Shown: positions 18,792 to 27,973 of the stretch, one piece after another
Numbering within the stretch: position 1 is the stretch's first letter
Layout of the letters: the number at the start of each line of letters is the position of its first letter
Source of the DNA: Schizochytrium sp. CCTCC M209059
Taxonomy: Eukaryota > Sar > Bigyra > Thraustochytrida > Thraustochytriidae
DNA length: 64,000 nt
Assembly (NCBI GenBank): GCA_000818945.1
Contig: KN805409.1
Location: 58,826 to 122,825 of the forward strand
Direction: 5' to 3'
The notes under the pieces: generated by a model
What the model was told of the DNA's origin: nothing
Databases searched by the model: none
The model's input: the letters and a program-made list of their open reading frames with translations, nothing else
Program-made: the position numbers and the translations under genes

Positions 18792-20374
18792 CTGCTGCTG
18801 ACCGCGGAGCTCGCGTCGCAAACGCGCATTTTCAGCTTCGAGACGAACTGCTTCGCGCTCTGAAATCTCTCGCGCCTCGTTTGCGACTTTGAGCAAACCC
18901 TCAAGACGCGACTGGCGAAATTGCATATCCTTGTCATTCGTGGGCTCAAGCGCGCGCGTGCCCACCGCGCGTGCGCGTCGAAGCTGGACGCGTAGATTTT
19001 CGACCTCCGCCTCGAGCGAAGGAACCCGAGTTTCACCCTGCAGCTGGCCCTCCAGCTTGGCAACCCGGTCTCGCTGACTTCGAAGTTCCTCCAGCAGCTT
19101 GGAGCGCTCCGCGGCCATTGCCCCAGCGTGAATCTCCGCTTCCGTTTCGCGCATAATTGCCTCAAAGGCCGGGTCACCGACAGGGCTGACGTCCGCCGTC
19201 CCCGACGCGAGCACCGATCGAGTCTGCACGCGGTGCAATTGCGCGCGAACGCCCTCGAGCTCCAGGCGCGCCGTCTGCTCCCCAGCGACGGCGCGTCGCG
19301 CCTGGTTTTCGAACTGATCTCGTTCGTGCGTCAAATGCTCAATTTCCTCCTCCAAACGGCCCGTTTTGGCCTTGTTCTCCTTCAAATAGTCAACAACAAC
19401 CTGCCGCTCCTCCAATAGACCCTTGATGCGCGACTCTGCACTTTCGAGGCGATCCTGCAAGCTCCGTGTGTGACGCTGACTCTCGACAATCTCACGCTTG
19501 AGCTCCCGCTCAGCGCCCTCGCGGGTCGCCAGCTCCATCTCCATGCGCCGCACTTCCTTTTGGAAAAAGCCAACCTGGTACAAGAGCCCGGTCTGCAAAT
19601 TGCCATCGACACCTAGATCTTCGGCGCGCTGCTCAAGGGCACAAGCAAGGACCTCAATTTCGCTCGCTGCGCGATGCAAATCATCCTCTTGACACGCTAC
19701 TGTAGCCCGCAGTCTCTCGCATTCAGACTCGGCAGCCTGCAACGCCTGCGTTGTTCGCTGACGCTCGCCCTCTTGCTCGGCCAGCGCCTCGTGCACAGAT
19801 CGAGCTCGAGTTGCACGTACGCGCCTCGACATTGATGTGGCCGCAGCAACGGCCCTTGACCCGGAAGACACAGATGCTGGCGACAGTGGACCCACTGCGA
19901 TCCCTGCGCTAGATCCTGCTGTAGTAGATGAGGGAGACAAGGAAGACGTCGTTCCCCACATCGGTGAGCGGGACCTCGCGCCGGGTGCAGAGTTTGGCGG
20001 GCTTTGGACTACGGGTACTACTGTGACACGGTTCTTTCGGGTCGCGCGGGGGCTCCCGCTGCCCTCAGATACAAGTGATGATGTCGAAGACTCGAGACGC
20101 CCCGTTCGTAGCGCCCGGACCTCGCGTTCTCGTGCTTGCAATTGGGATCGCAACCTTTGCAACTCTCGAGTGGACTGCGTCGCCTTTTTTGATTCCTTGT
20201 CGCGGGCCCGCTCAAGTTCTTGCACGACCTTTCGTAGCTCCAACAGCTCCTTACGATATGTCACTGATGCACTGTATGCGGATTCTTCTCAGGCGCCAAA
20301 CAACCTTGTCAGTTCACATACCTCGCGTCGAAGTGAAGAAGACCTTTGCAAGAGGAGTAGTCGTTCGAATCCAT
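18753..20374 (-). CDS. Coiled-coil protein, function unknown (2 exons)
   Basis: Proposed exon 1 is 20374-20322 (ATG, 17 codons plus 2 bases). A 50-base intron (20321-20272, GTATGT...ACAG, with a CTGAC branch-point-like element) leads to exon 2 at 20271-18753. The uninterrupted frame of exon 2 has no ATG near its start, only GTG at 20264, so an upstream exon is likely. The product is about 523 residues with heptad-rich coiled coils at about 20-70 and 180-490, interrupted by a Ser/Thr/Pro/Gly-rich linker (about 75-165). The C-terminus is a GQQQ repeat (12-base units near 18755-18795). Such proteins act as scaffolds or cytoskeletal/ciliary components, but no family is recognisable. It is divergent from the polycystin gene. 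Confidence 0.65.
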
Positions 20375-21105
20375 CCACTACAGCAGCAACCATTCCCGTT
20401 CCCCCCCAACCCCCCCCCCCTCTCTAAAAAAACTCACCTTCTCGCACAATATGGCGTTGCATGGCTCACGTTCGTACGTCTTCTTCGTTTTCCTCGTCCC
20501 AGTCTCTCCGTGCGTCCAGCTTCCTGCGTCTCGGCAAGTCTGCGTTGTCAAGGTCTATGTCGATGAGGCGGTTAGCACCTGGGCTGGGTGGGCTCTGGTG
20601 CTTTCACCCAAGGAGAAGGAGAAGAAGAAGAAGAAGAAGAGGAGGAAGAAGGGAACGAAGGCCTCGTGGCAGCTCGCGCGCGCCTCTTCGCGCGCGCGAA
20701 CGGACGAACAAACGAACGAACGAATGAACGGGGGGCTCGTGTTTGCTTTTACTTGCTTACTTGCTTGTGCAGACTGCCGTGACCGGACAGGCCCCAGAAT
20801 ATATTAGGTGCCTTGAGATCTTCCGACGTTTCAGGTGCACCGGTTTCGAAACGTTTCGAAGAGAGATGATTGAAGATCAAGCACCCAAAACTGACGAGCT
20901 GAAGAATCCGCAAGCGCGCGTGCGCGCGCGCGCCAAGGTGGCAGAGCTGCATGCCCTTCGCCGCCGCCAGCTGCGACAACGCGGGGACATCAGCACGTCA
21001 CGATCACCAACGCTAGGTGGACAAACTATTCTGCGTGGTGGATAATCTGGCAAAAAGGCAGGTCCTCCGTGGTTGAACAGTGTCTTGACAGTGAGCTTGT
21101 AAACC
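20375..21105. other. Divergent promoter region, coiled-coil / polycystin
   Basis: The shared upstream region contains a C-rich tract (20401-20420), a GAA run (about 20616-20650), a GAAC tetranucleotide run (about 20702-20726) and a near-palindromic GTTTCGAAACGTTTCGAA (20843-20860). No gene is convincing. Confidence 0.5.
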
Positions 21106-23766
21106 ATGGAGGACAACGAGCGCGAGCGCGAGCGCGAGGAGGAGCGTGAACGTCTTGAAGAAGAAATCTTCGCTCTCCAGGAAAAGGTGCAAGCGCAAAA
21201 GCAAAAACTCGAGGAACTCGAAAAGCAGCGGAAAGAGAACACACGCCAGCAAATTTCCGCGTCAAACAATGCCAAGGCGCAGAGAACTGATGCCGCGCTC
21301 AATGAGGTCCTCGAGCAGGTTGCGGGGGAGGTTCTTCGTGCCTGTAGTAAAGATGCAAGGGCTGACCGTAACGAGGGCGAAGACAAAGGCGAGAACCCCG
21401 CAGTCGCCCCGGATCAACTCGAGGCCGATGGGGAAGAAGAGCGCGCACTATTGCAGGAAATTGTTGAAAACCTATCGAAAAGTGCCAGCGATCTGGCCGA
21501 CACCCTTAGCGGCCGCAGCGCCAAGGGGAAGCGCGTCTTTGTCCACCGTATCTTATCAAGTGGCGTTGATCTTGCCAATCAAGAGAATCAATGTGTAATA
21601 CTTGCAACACCTGAACTCACTTTTGGCGACCTCACTTCGCTCGTGTTGCGACATTGGGGACTCGCCAACAATCACGCAAGAAGCTTGTACGTTGTAGTGG
21701 ATCAGGCAGGCACAACCTGGCCAGAAAAGGCAAGTGTTTTGCATGAGATTTGCAAAGGCACCGAACCTAGCCTCTTTTTAGAAACCATGGAACATGCGCG
21801 TCAGGAATTGCGTATTGGTCATGGCAATCTTTCGCAAAATCTTGCCATCTCCACACCTCTTGCACCGCTTCTTGGCGAGCAAGCAGTCTACGCACGAGAG
21901 CGTGCGCAAGCAAACAAGGAGGACCAAGATCGCGACCCTCCAGCTCGCCGCGATCGGAGAGAGGAAGACGAATTCAAAAGGGGAGATCTCGAGGCAAAGG
22001 GCGCCTATATTGATGAGGTCATCACCACCAAGTCGCGTTGTCTTTTAGATGCGGCCCTTTCGCTTCTGCTCATGGGTCTTCTGCTCACGATTATTGTTCT
22101 TGAAGACGTGGCAGTAATGCATGAGTGCCTCGAGCAGGTAGACAAGGTCCGTGACGAGCCCTTTCTAAGCGAACGAGGCGGCTACATTACCTTCAACAAC
22201 GTTTCCAACTGGCCCGATGCGGGCAACTTTGTTTTGGGTCCTCTTTCAGACTTTGTACGCAAAAACTCGACCGAACTTGCGCGCAATGAGGCCATCATGC
22301 CCCTGCGGGTGCGCCAGAATCGCGTAAAAATGGTGCCCATGGGCCAAGACGAGTGTCCTGACTTTGTAGGGTCTGCGGGGGACTTCTTAGGCAATGGGTT
22401 TTGCTTTCCAGCCTATGATGAGTCAACGAACGCTGCTGGACACTTTTTTCAAGGCGCATCCGACATACCCCCAATCAGCCCACCCGCCGGCGCGGAGCAA
22501 GCCTTTCAGTACGTGCAAAACCCTTGGACACCTTCCTACCGCTGGCATTATCCCCCAGAGGAAAGTCCCGATCTCGCTCCCATGCAGGGCTTCCCTTCCG
22601 GTGGTTATGTATTCATCGTTCCTTTAGTTGAGAATGGGACCCTCGGTGTTAGCGTGCTCAGAGATATCTTCTTTGACGGACTAACGCCTTGGGTCGACAG
22701 CCAGACGCGTTTCGTTGGTCTCTCGCTCGTTTTCTACAATGCAAACTATGGAATGTTTATCATGGCGCATTTTAGCATCTGGCTTTCGGAACAGGGGTTG
22801 TTCGATACAGCCGTTGACTTCCACGCACTCAAGGATGAGACACCGAAACGCAGACTTGTGCTATATGCCCTGTCCGCGGTGACGCTCCTTGTCGTAATCT
22901 ACATGGCGTTCACGCTCATTCAGTATTTTCGGGTCATTCTAGGTCACGAGCGCGAACTCTCTCGACAGCATCGCGAATGCAAACGCAACAGTCGTCTCGC
23001 GCACGGCCTAGCCGGTGCCAGTCTTGACAAAGACGATCTTGCCCCGGCAACCTCGCGCAGCATTCCGGTCTTTCGAGTGTTGACGAGATTTCTTTTTGAC
23101 ACGTGGATTGCTATTGACATTCTCATCATCGTCTGCGCGGTATTGGGGACTTCGTACTTTATTCTCTGTTACGAGAGTGACCGTTTTGGCAAGCTTCAAA
23201 TCCCCACGTACTCTCGATTTGTTGACGTGAGCATTCTCGGCCGCTTTGCCGAACTGGGCCGTCTCTTCGCCGCGCATGCCGTCGTACTCCTCGGCGTGAA
23301 GCTCTTCAAGCTAACGCCAGTTCCTGCGTACGTCTTTCTCGAGTTCGGTATCTTGTACTATAGTCTGGGCCAGGTCTTGACGCTCGCCATATGCAGTACA
23401 CTTTTGACGCTCGCCATGTCTATCGCCTCGCTTCTCTTTTATGCTGGCGATCTGTCGCGCGAGAGCTACTTTTTGCAAAATTTCTTGTGGTGGCAGCGCA
23501 TCTTCACAGGCGAAATGAGCATGGCTGTTGGCAGACGTGATCCTACGTTGGGCATTTCGCTTGAGATCATCTTTGCTCTCTTTATGAATCTCTTTATCAT
23601 CAAGTCTGTTGTGGCCATCTGCTATCAAGCTCGTATCAAGGTGTACACGAAACGCATGCAACATGAGACTGACACCAAAACGATTGTGCTTGGGCTTACA
23701 GGAGAAATCGTGAACCATGCCAAGCAATGGTGGTCACGAAACAAGTTGGGCCAACCCAACTATTGA
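21106..23766 (+). CDS. Polycystin-family (TRPP/PKD2-like) cation channel
   Basis: An 886-residue membrane protein. The N-terminus is a charged coiled coil (about 1-50) and a long cytosolic region. A first membrane segment (about 310-335) precedes a large extracellular domain of about 240 residues. That domain contains the polycystin signature around residues 527-557 (TRFVGLSLVFYNANYGMF). Further membrane segments lie at about 582-608, 661-690, 710-740, 745-782 and 815-845, with a pore-loop-like stretch (about 783-805) before the last. This is the six-TM layout of PKD2-type channels, which are Ca2+-permeable and act mainly in cilia. There is no EF-hand. The short C-terminus lacks an obvious coiled coil; the coil is at the N-terminus instead. 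It is convergent, by 165 bases, with the flagellar gene DRC3. Confidence 0.82.
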   Translation: MEDNEREREREEERERLEEEIFALQEKVQAQKQKLEELEKQRKENTRQQISASNNAKAQRTDAALNEVLEQVAGEVLRACSKDARADRNEGEDKGENPAVAPDQLEADGEEERALLQEIVENLSKSASDLADTLSGRSAKGKRVFVHRILSSGVDLANQENQCVILATPELTFGDLTSLVLRHWGLANNHARSLYVVVDQAGTTWPEKASVLHEICKGTEPSLFLETMEHARQELRIGHGNLSQNLAISTPLAPLLGEQAVYARERAQANKEDQDRDPPARRDRREEDEFKRGDLEAKGAYIDEVITTKSRCLLDAALSLLLMGLLLTIIVLEDVAVMHECLEQVDKVRDEPFLSERGGYITFNNVSNWPDAGNFVLGPLSDFVRKNSTELARNEAIMPLRVRQNRVKMVPMGQDECPDFVGSAGDFLGNGFCFPAYDESTNAAGHFFQGASDIPPISPPAGAEQAFQYVQNPWTPSYRWHYPPEESPDLAPMQGFPSGGYVFIVPLVENGTLGVSVLRDIFFDGLTPWVDSQTRFVGLSLVFYNANYGMFIMAHFSIWLSEQGLFDTAVDFHALKDETPKRRLVLYALSAVTLLVVIYMAFTLIQYFRVILGHERELSRQHRECKRNSRLAHGLAGASLDKDDLAPATSRSIPVFRVLTRFLFDTWIAIDILIIVCAVLGTSYFILCYESDRFGKLQIPTYSRFVDVSILGRFAELGRLFAAHAVVLLGVKLFKLTPVPAYVFLEFGILYYSLGQVLTLAICSTLLTLAMSIASLLFYAGDLSRESYFLQNFLWWQRIFTGEMSMAVGRRDPTLGISLEIIFALFMNLFIIKSVVAICYQARIKVYTKRMQHETDTKTIVLGLTGEIVNHAKQWWSRNKLGQPNY

Positions 23767-23931
23767 TTTAAAAAAATGAAGAAGCTCAGGCCCGAAGATT
23801 TGTTGATGGCGTGCTGGCTGTCTTCTCAACCCAGCCGACGCCCTCATCTTGTAGGTTTTTTTCAAGTCACTCAGAAATCGAAAAGCACAACATGTTCAAA
23901 CCAAACTTTAATCAGAAAGTCCCCACCCATT

Positions 23932-25680
23932 TTAATCATCGCCATCATGAGATGAGAGTCTCTGCTCGAGTGCTTCAAGCTCCTCCTTGATGTTCTCCTG
24001 CATCCGCGCCACCTCAAAGACGCGATCGCGATTTTGCTTGGAAAAGCTCTTCTTGAGGTTCGCAACTTTGTCGTTGAGCTCGCGCAAAAGGCCCTCGCGC
24101 AAAGCGTCCTCCTGGGCCAAGAGCTTCCCAAGATGCACATCGTGCGCACCCTGAATAGCTACGAGTAAGTTGTCACGATCAGAAAGGAACGCCATCGTCT
24201 CGTCATTGAGGTCTTCGAGAAGATTGTTGGCGAGTTTCTCGACAAGATCCACGGCAAGCTCCTCGAGTGCCGTTGCAAACGAGTTCTCAAGGTCTTCGAC
24301 GGCACGGAAAAAGAGCGTGGCGTGGTCGATGCGCTCCGTTCGGATTGCCCCCGCTCGATTTTCATACACGTCAAGAAGCTGTTTGAGCTGCTGCGTCTGT
24401 TCAGTCTCGATTGTCATGAGATCCTCACGCAAGTCGAGCCGCCGTCGGCTCAGCCTGTTCACCTCGGCCGTGATGCCACGAAGCTCCTCGGGGTTGTCTT
24501 CGCCATGCCGCTGCTTTTCTTGAAGGTCTTGCAGCCGTACGGTGGCTTGCTTGAGAGCCTTGAAAAAAGCTTCGACCATCTCGATACTGCGTGCTTCGTT
24601 GGCGTCTGTAATCTTCTCGAGCGCGGCTTCCATGCGCTCACGCTCGGCAAGATACTTTTGAAAGAACTCCAATCCGATGTTCACTGTCGCCTCCGATTGC
24701 ACACGGTACTCGTGCTGGTAACTTTCAAAGATGGAATCGAAGCCAGGCAGGAGTTTGAGCTTCGGAAGCTCCTTGTCTTCTCGGAACATATCATCAAAGA
24801 GCGTCTCCACAATCTCCAGTCCCGCCGTCTTGAGCCGAGCCAAATATTCGCGCTGTTGCGCTGCAGCCTTCTCGTTGACCTCTTCAAGCTGATCGCGCTC
24901 TTGAGCCTCGAGAAGCTCATCTTGAAATTGCTCCCGCGCGCTTACCACCTCATTTGCCTCGATAAGCGCGTAGTCAAAGTACTTGAGACGGTCCAGGTAC
25001 GCGAGGACAAACATGCGGTACTCTGGGTCATTGCACACAGGGTTGCCTTCGAGCGTGACGAGTCGAAGCTTCTTGAACTGTCGCAGGTACAGCAGATTTT
25101 CGAGTTTGTTGATTTTGTTGCTTCCCACCGAGAGGCACTCAAGCTTCGTGCACTTTTCCAGATTCTCGAGGCTCTCAATGTTGTTCGCATACAGGCTCAG
25201 GTCTTGCAGCTCTGTCAGCGTTTCGAGTCCCTTGATGCACGATATGTTATTGAACGAAAGATCTAGCCATCGCAAATTGACGAGGTGTCCGAGGTTCTCG
25301 ATTTCTTCAATCACGTTGTTGTCCAGGCAGAGCGTGGTCAGCGCCTGCAAACCGACGAGGTTGTCGATACGGAGGATGTTCTTGTACGAAAGACGCAGGA
25401 CCGCCAACTCTTCGAAGCGAACCTCGTCGTCGACCGGCGCTGCGTTGGCACCACCATGAGAGACATGTCGCATGGCCGCGAGAGCGTTGCCACGCCCATC
25501 GTTTCCTCCACTCGCACCATTACTGCCGCCGCTGCCGCGCCCATTATTGTCATTTTTCGCCTTTAGCTCAAGTTCGCGCTCTTCGATGACCGCTCCGCGA
25601 ACAACATCTTCGTCCAGAACTGTGTATTGAGCCATGAGCTGGGGGCCGCCATTCTGGCCTCCGGAGCTCTCGAGCACCAT
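23932..25680 (-). CDS. DRC3: Dynein regulatory complex subunit 3 (LRRC48-like)
   Basis: A 582-residue protein with the DRC3 architecture. A short N-terminal segment is followed by five or six SDS22-type leucine-rich repeats (about 95-235, including LCLDNNVIEEIENLGHLVNL and LSVGSNKINKLENL). An LRR cap (LEGNPVCNDPEYRMFVLAYLDRLKYFDYALI) comes next, then long coiled coils to the C-terminus. DRC3 belongs to the nexin-dynein regulatory complex that links outer doublets and tunes dynein in motile axonemes. The start at 25680 is the first ATG. An internal ATG at 25635 (MAQYTVLDEDVV) looks like the family N-terminus and may be the true start. The upstream region enters a GGTC-type repeat and an N gap. 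Its presence implies a motile flagellated stage. Confidence 0.85.
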   Translation of the reverse strand: MVLESSGGQNGGPQLMAQYTVLDEDVVRGAVIEERELELKAKNDNNGRGSGGSNGASGGNDGRGNALAAMRHVSHGGANAAPVDDEVRFEELAVLRLSYKNILRIDNLVGLQALTTLCLDNNVIEEIENLGHLVNLRWLDLSFNNISCIKGLETLTELQDLSLYANNIESLENLEKCTKLECLSVGSNKINKLENLLYLRQFKKLRLVTLEGNPVCNDPEYRMFVLAYLDRLKYFDYALIEANEVVSAREQFQDELLEAQERDQLEEVNEKAAAQQREYLARLKTAGLEIVETLFDDMFREDKELPKLKLLPGFDSIFESYQHEYRVQSEATVNIGLEFFQKYLAERERMEAALEKITDANEARSIEMVEAFFKALKQATVRLQDLQEKQRHGEDNPEELRGITAEVNRLSRRRLDLREDLMTIETEQTQQLKQLLDVYENRAGAIRTERIDHATLFFRAVEDLENSFATALEELAVDLVEKLANNLLEDLNDETMAFLSDRDNLLVAIQGAHDVHLGKLLAQEDALREGLLRELNDKVANLKKSFSKQNRDRVFEVARMQENIKEELEALEQRLSSHDGDD

Positions 25681-26431
25681 GGTGTCGGTCGGCCGGCCGG
25701 CCGGTCGGTCGGTCGGGCGNNNNNNNNNNNNNNNNNNNNNNNNNNNNNNNNNNNNNNNNNNNNNNNNNNNNNNNNNNNNNNNNNNNNNNNNNNNNNNNNN
25801 NNNNNNNNNNNNNNNNNNNNNNNNNNNNNNNNNNNNNNNNNNNNNNNNNNNNNNNNNNNNNNNNNNNNNNNNNNNNNNNNNNNNNNNNNNNNNNGTCGGT
25901 CGGGCGGGCGGGCGGGCGATCGATCGGCCGGGCGGTCCGTCTACCTGTAGTAGCGCAGCGGCCACCCCGCCAACAAGAAACACAGAAAAGGTTTGCAATT
26001 CACAACGTGCACGACGAGCACGTCGGTTTTGTACACCACTTATAAAGCCACCTTCCGCTTGCCAGCTCAGCTCCGCTTACCTGCCGCATGCGCCGCGAGC
26101 ACACATGCATGCTATCCAATTCTTTCCAAATGAGAGAAAGTTGGGAATGATACATGTCCGTTGCGGACGAGCGAGCTGTAAAGGTTCGCTCACGTGCTCA
26201 ACCGATACTTGCTCAATGAGGAAAAGAGAGCTCCCCTTTCGTTCGTGCTGCTAGCTCGGGTCACAGCTTGGGCATCGAGGCGGGCTGGCCGACCGCGACT
26301 GCGACTTTTCACCACCACTTTCCTGCATACGATCGTGCAAAGGAGCGCACGTGCGTGCGTGTGCGCGCGTGCGAGCTGTCCGGGCACACGGACGTCTTGG
26401 AGCGCAAATAATCCTCAAGCGGACGGACATC
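25681..26431. other. Divergent promoter region with assembly gap
   Basis: The shared upstream region of DRC3 and the LRR gene. GGTC/GGGC repeats flank a run of 175 N. To the right are a TATA-like CTTATAAAG (about 26039-26047) and GTGCGTGC runs near 26351. No gene is seen. Confidence 0.5.
25720..25894. other. Assembly gap (N run)
   Basis: 175 N bases. Both sides are GGTC/GGGC tetranucleotide repeats (25692-25719 and 25895-25925), so the gap is most likely an unresolved microsatellite. Confidence 0.98.
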
Positions 26432-27667
26432 ATGCCCGGGGCAGCAGATGAATTTGTGGAGACCTACAGAGCAGCCTGCAATGCCTGCGGCGTGAATGCG
26501 TACGAAGAAATTGTCGAAGCCGTGCAACATCACGGTAAAGGTCTCGAAGAAAAGGGCGGCGAAGTGAAAGAGGAAAAGGGCGAATGTACATCCGCGCGCG
26601 GCCTTCGACTCGCCCTTCCTGGAAACTCGCTCAAACTCTTTTCGAATCGCATCCAAAATACTGATCTTCAAGCCTTGGCTGCTGCCGTAAAAGAAACGGG
26701 GATCCTTGTTGAAGAGCTAGATCTTCGATTTAATCAGCTCACAGGCCAATGCGCACAAGCGTTGGTGGACCTCGTCATGTTTGGTCAACTGCAAAGGCTC
26801 GTCCTCGCGTCAAATGAGCTGTGCGCCCAGGCCATCGGACCGCTCGCTGAGGTCATTTTAAGTGGTAAATCATCGCTGACGCACCTTGACCTCAGCCACA
26901 ATCCTCTCGGCTCAGCGGGTGGCAAGGCGCTCGCCCCGTGTCTTTCCTCACCAGATTGCACGTTGCTCTCACTGCACCTTGGCAGTACAGAGCAAGATAC
27001 AGACAGCCTGGTTGCACTTGCATGTGCTCTCGGTCAGAATTCCAGCCTCGAGATTCTCAATCTAGACAATGCTCGCGTCTTTAGCCGCGATGATGAGATC
27101 ACCTCACATATTGCTCACGTGCTCAGCCAGCACCCAACGCTCCAAGACGTGAGTCTTGGCCAGCAGCAGATTCGCTGCGCGGGCGCAGCCATTCTCTCTG
27201 AGGCTCTTTTCGAAAATGATCGTCTGCGTAAGCTTCGCTTGCCAGGAAATCAAATTAGCATTGCTGGGGCAGAGTCTCTTGCCAAGCTTTTGGTTTCGCC
27301 AAAGTGTACTATTGAGCTCTTGGATCTAGAGGCAAACCCAGTGGCCAAGGGTACTGAGGCGCTTAGCGACGCGCTCGCGTATACGCGAACATTGCGCGTC
27401 CTACGTCTCGCGCACTGCTCCATTGTTGACAGTTCGCTTGCACGTCTTGCCAAACGTCTTGCCTCGAATGCTTCCATCACGGAGTTGACCCTCTGGGGCA
27501 ATCACTTCGGACCAACGTCGAGCATGCTCTTTTACGAACTTTACAATGGTCGCTTCAGGCATTGCGGCGTCTCGGTCGACATTGTTCCGCATGTGGCCTC
27601 CATGCTCCCCGACGCGACGGAAAAGCAAAAGGCAAATCCTCAGGTGCAGATTGCTCAGCGCAGCTAG
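26432..27667 (+). CDS. Leucine-rich-repeat protein, LRRC34-like
   Basis: A 411-residue protein with seven or eight RNase-inhibitor-type LRRs (about 60-375), seen as repeated L.LD...N.L...G pairs such as LEELDLRFNQLTGQCAQAL and LTHLDLSHNPLGSAGGKAL. A Cys-containing N-terminal segment (FVETYRAACNACGVNAYEEIVEAV) and the terminal LTLWGNHF plus a short tail resemble LRRC34, a germ-cell/cilium-associated LRR protein. That assignment rests on pattern recall and is tentative. RI-type LRRs form a horseshoe that binds protein partners; no NACHT, CARD or kinase domain is attached. The start at 26432 is the first ATG directly before the conserved segment. It is divergent from DRC3. Confidence 0.65.
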   Translation: MPGAADEFVETYRAACNACGVNAYEEIVEAVQHHGKGLEEKGGEVKEEKGECTSARGLRLALPGNSLKLFSNRIQNTDLQALAAAVKETGILVEELDLRFNQLTGQCAQALVDLVMFGQLQRLVLASNELCAQAIGPLAEVILSGKSSLTHLDLSHNPLGSAGGKALAPCLSSPDCTLLSLHLGSTEQDTDSLVALACALGQNSSLEILNLDNARVFSRDDEITSHIAHVLSQHPTLQDVSLGQQQIRCAGAAILSEALFENDRLRKLRLPGNQISIAGAESLAKLLVSPKCTIELLDLEANPVAKGTEALSDALAYTRTLRVLRLAHCSIVDSSLARLAKRLASNASITELTLWGNHFGPTSSMLFYELYNGRFRHCGVSVDIVPHVASMLPDATEKQKANPQVQIAQRS

Positions 27668-27973
27668 AAAGCGAAGAGGTACATACATCCCTACTTATGC
27701 CTTGGTTTCCTGCCAGTTGAGGTTAAACGCATTCGTTTGATCTCGGCCGGATGATTTGTAGTTCCAAGAACATAGCAAAGCATGTGACTTTATTTCTTTT
27801 CTTTCTTTCGGCGCACTCTTTTTTTTTTTTCGTGAAGAGTCGATTTTGGGTTGTTTCGCGCCGCCAAAAGACCAAAGCACCAAGGTCTTTGACGTCGACG
27901 CCGAGCGGTGGGCGACGAGGACAACGACGGAGGGAACCCCCTTCTCCGCAAGGGGACACGCGCACTAGGCACC
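27668..27973. other. Short tandem spacer before COG6
   Basis: A 306-base spacer holding a T-rich tract (27818-27831) and, just before the COG6 ATG, an in-frame stretch without ATG. No separate gene is seen. Confidence 0.5.

Noticed and set aside
20363..20372. tRNA T-arm-like GTTCGAATCC
   Set aside because: No matching T-stem, acceptor stem or anticodon arm around it, and it falls in the predicted first exon of the coiled-coil gene.
24322..25266. Long antisense ORF (314 codons) opposite DRC3
   Set aside because: It mirrors a gene with clear LRR and coiled-coil evidence on the other strand, and the translated product has no domain. GC-rich codon bias readily opens antisense frames.
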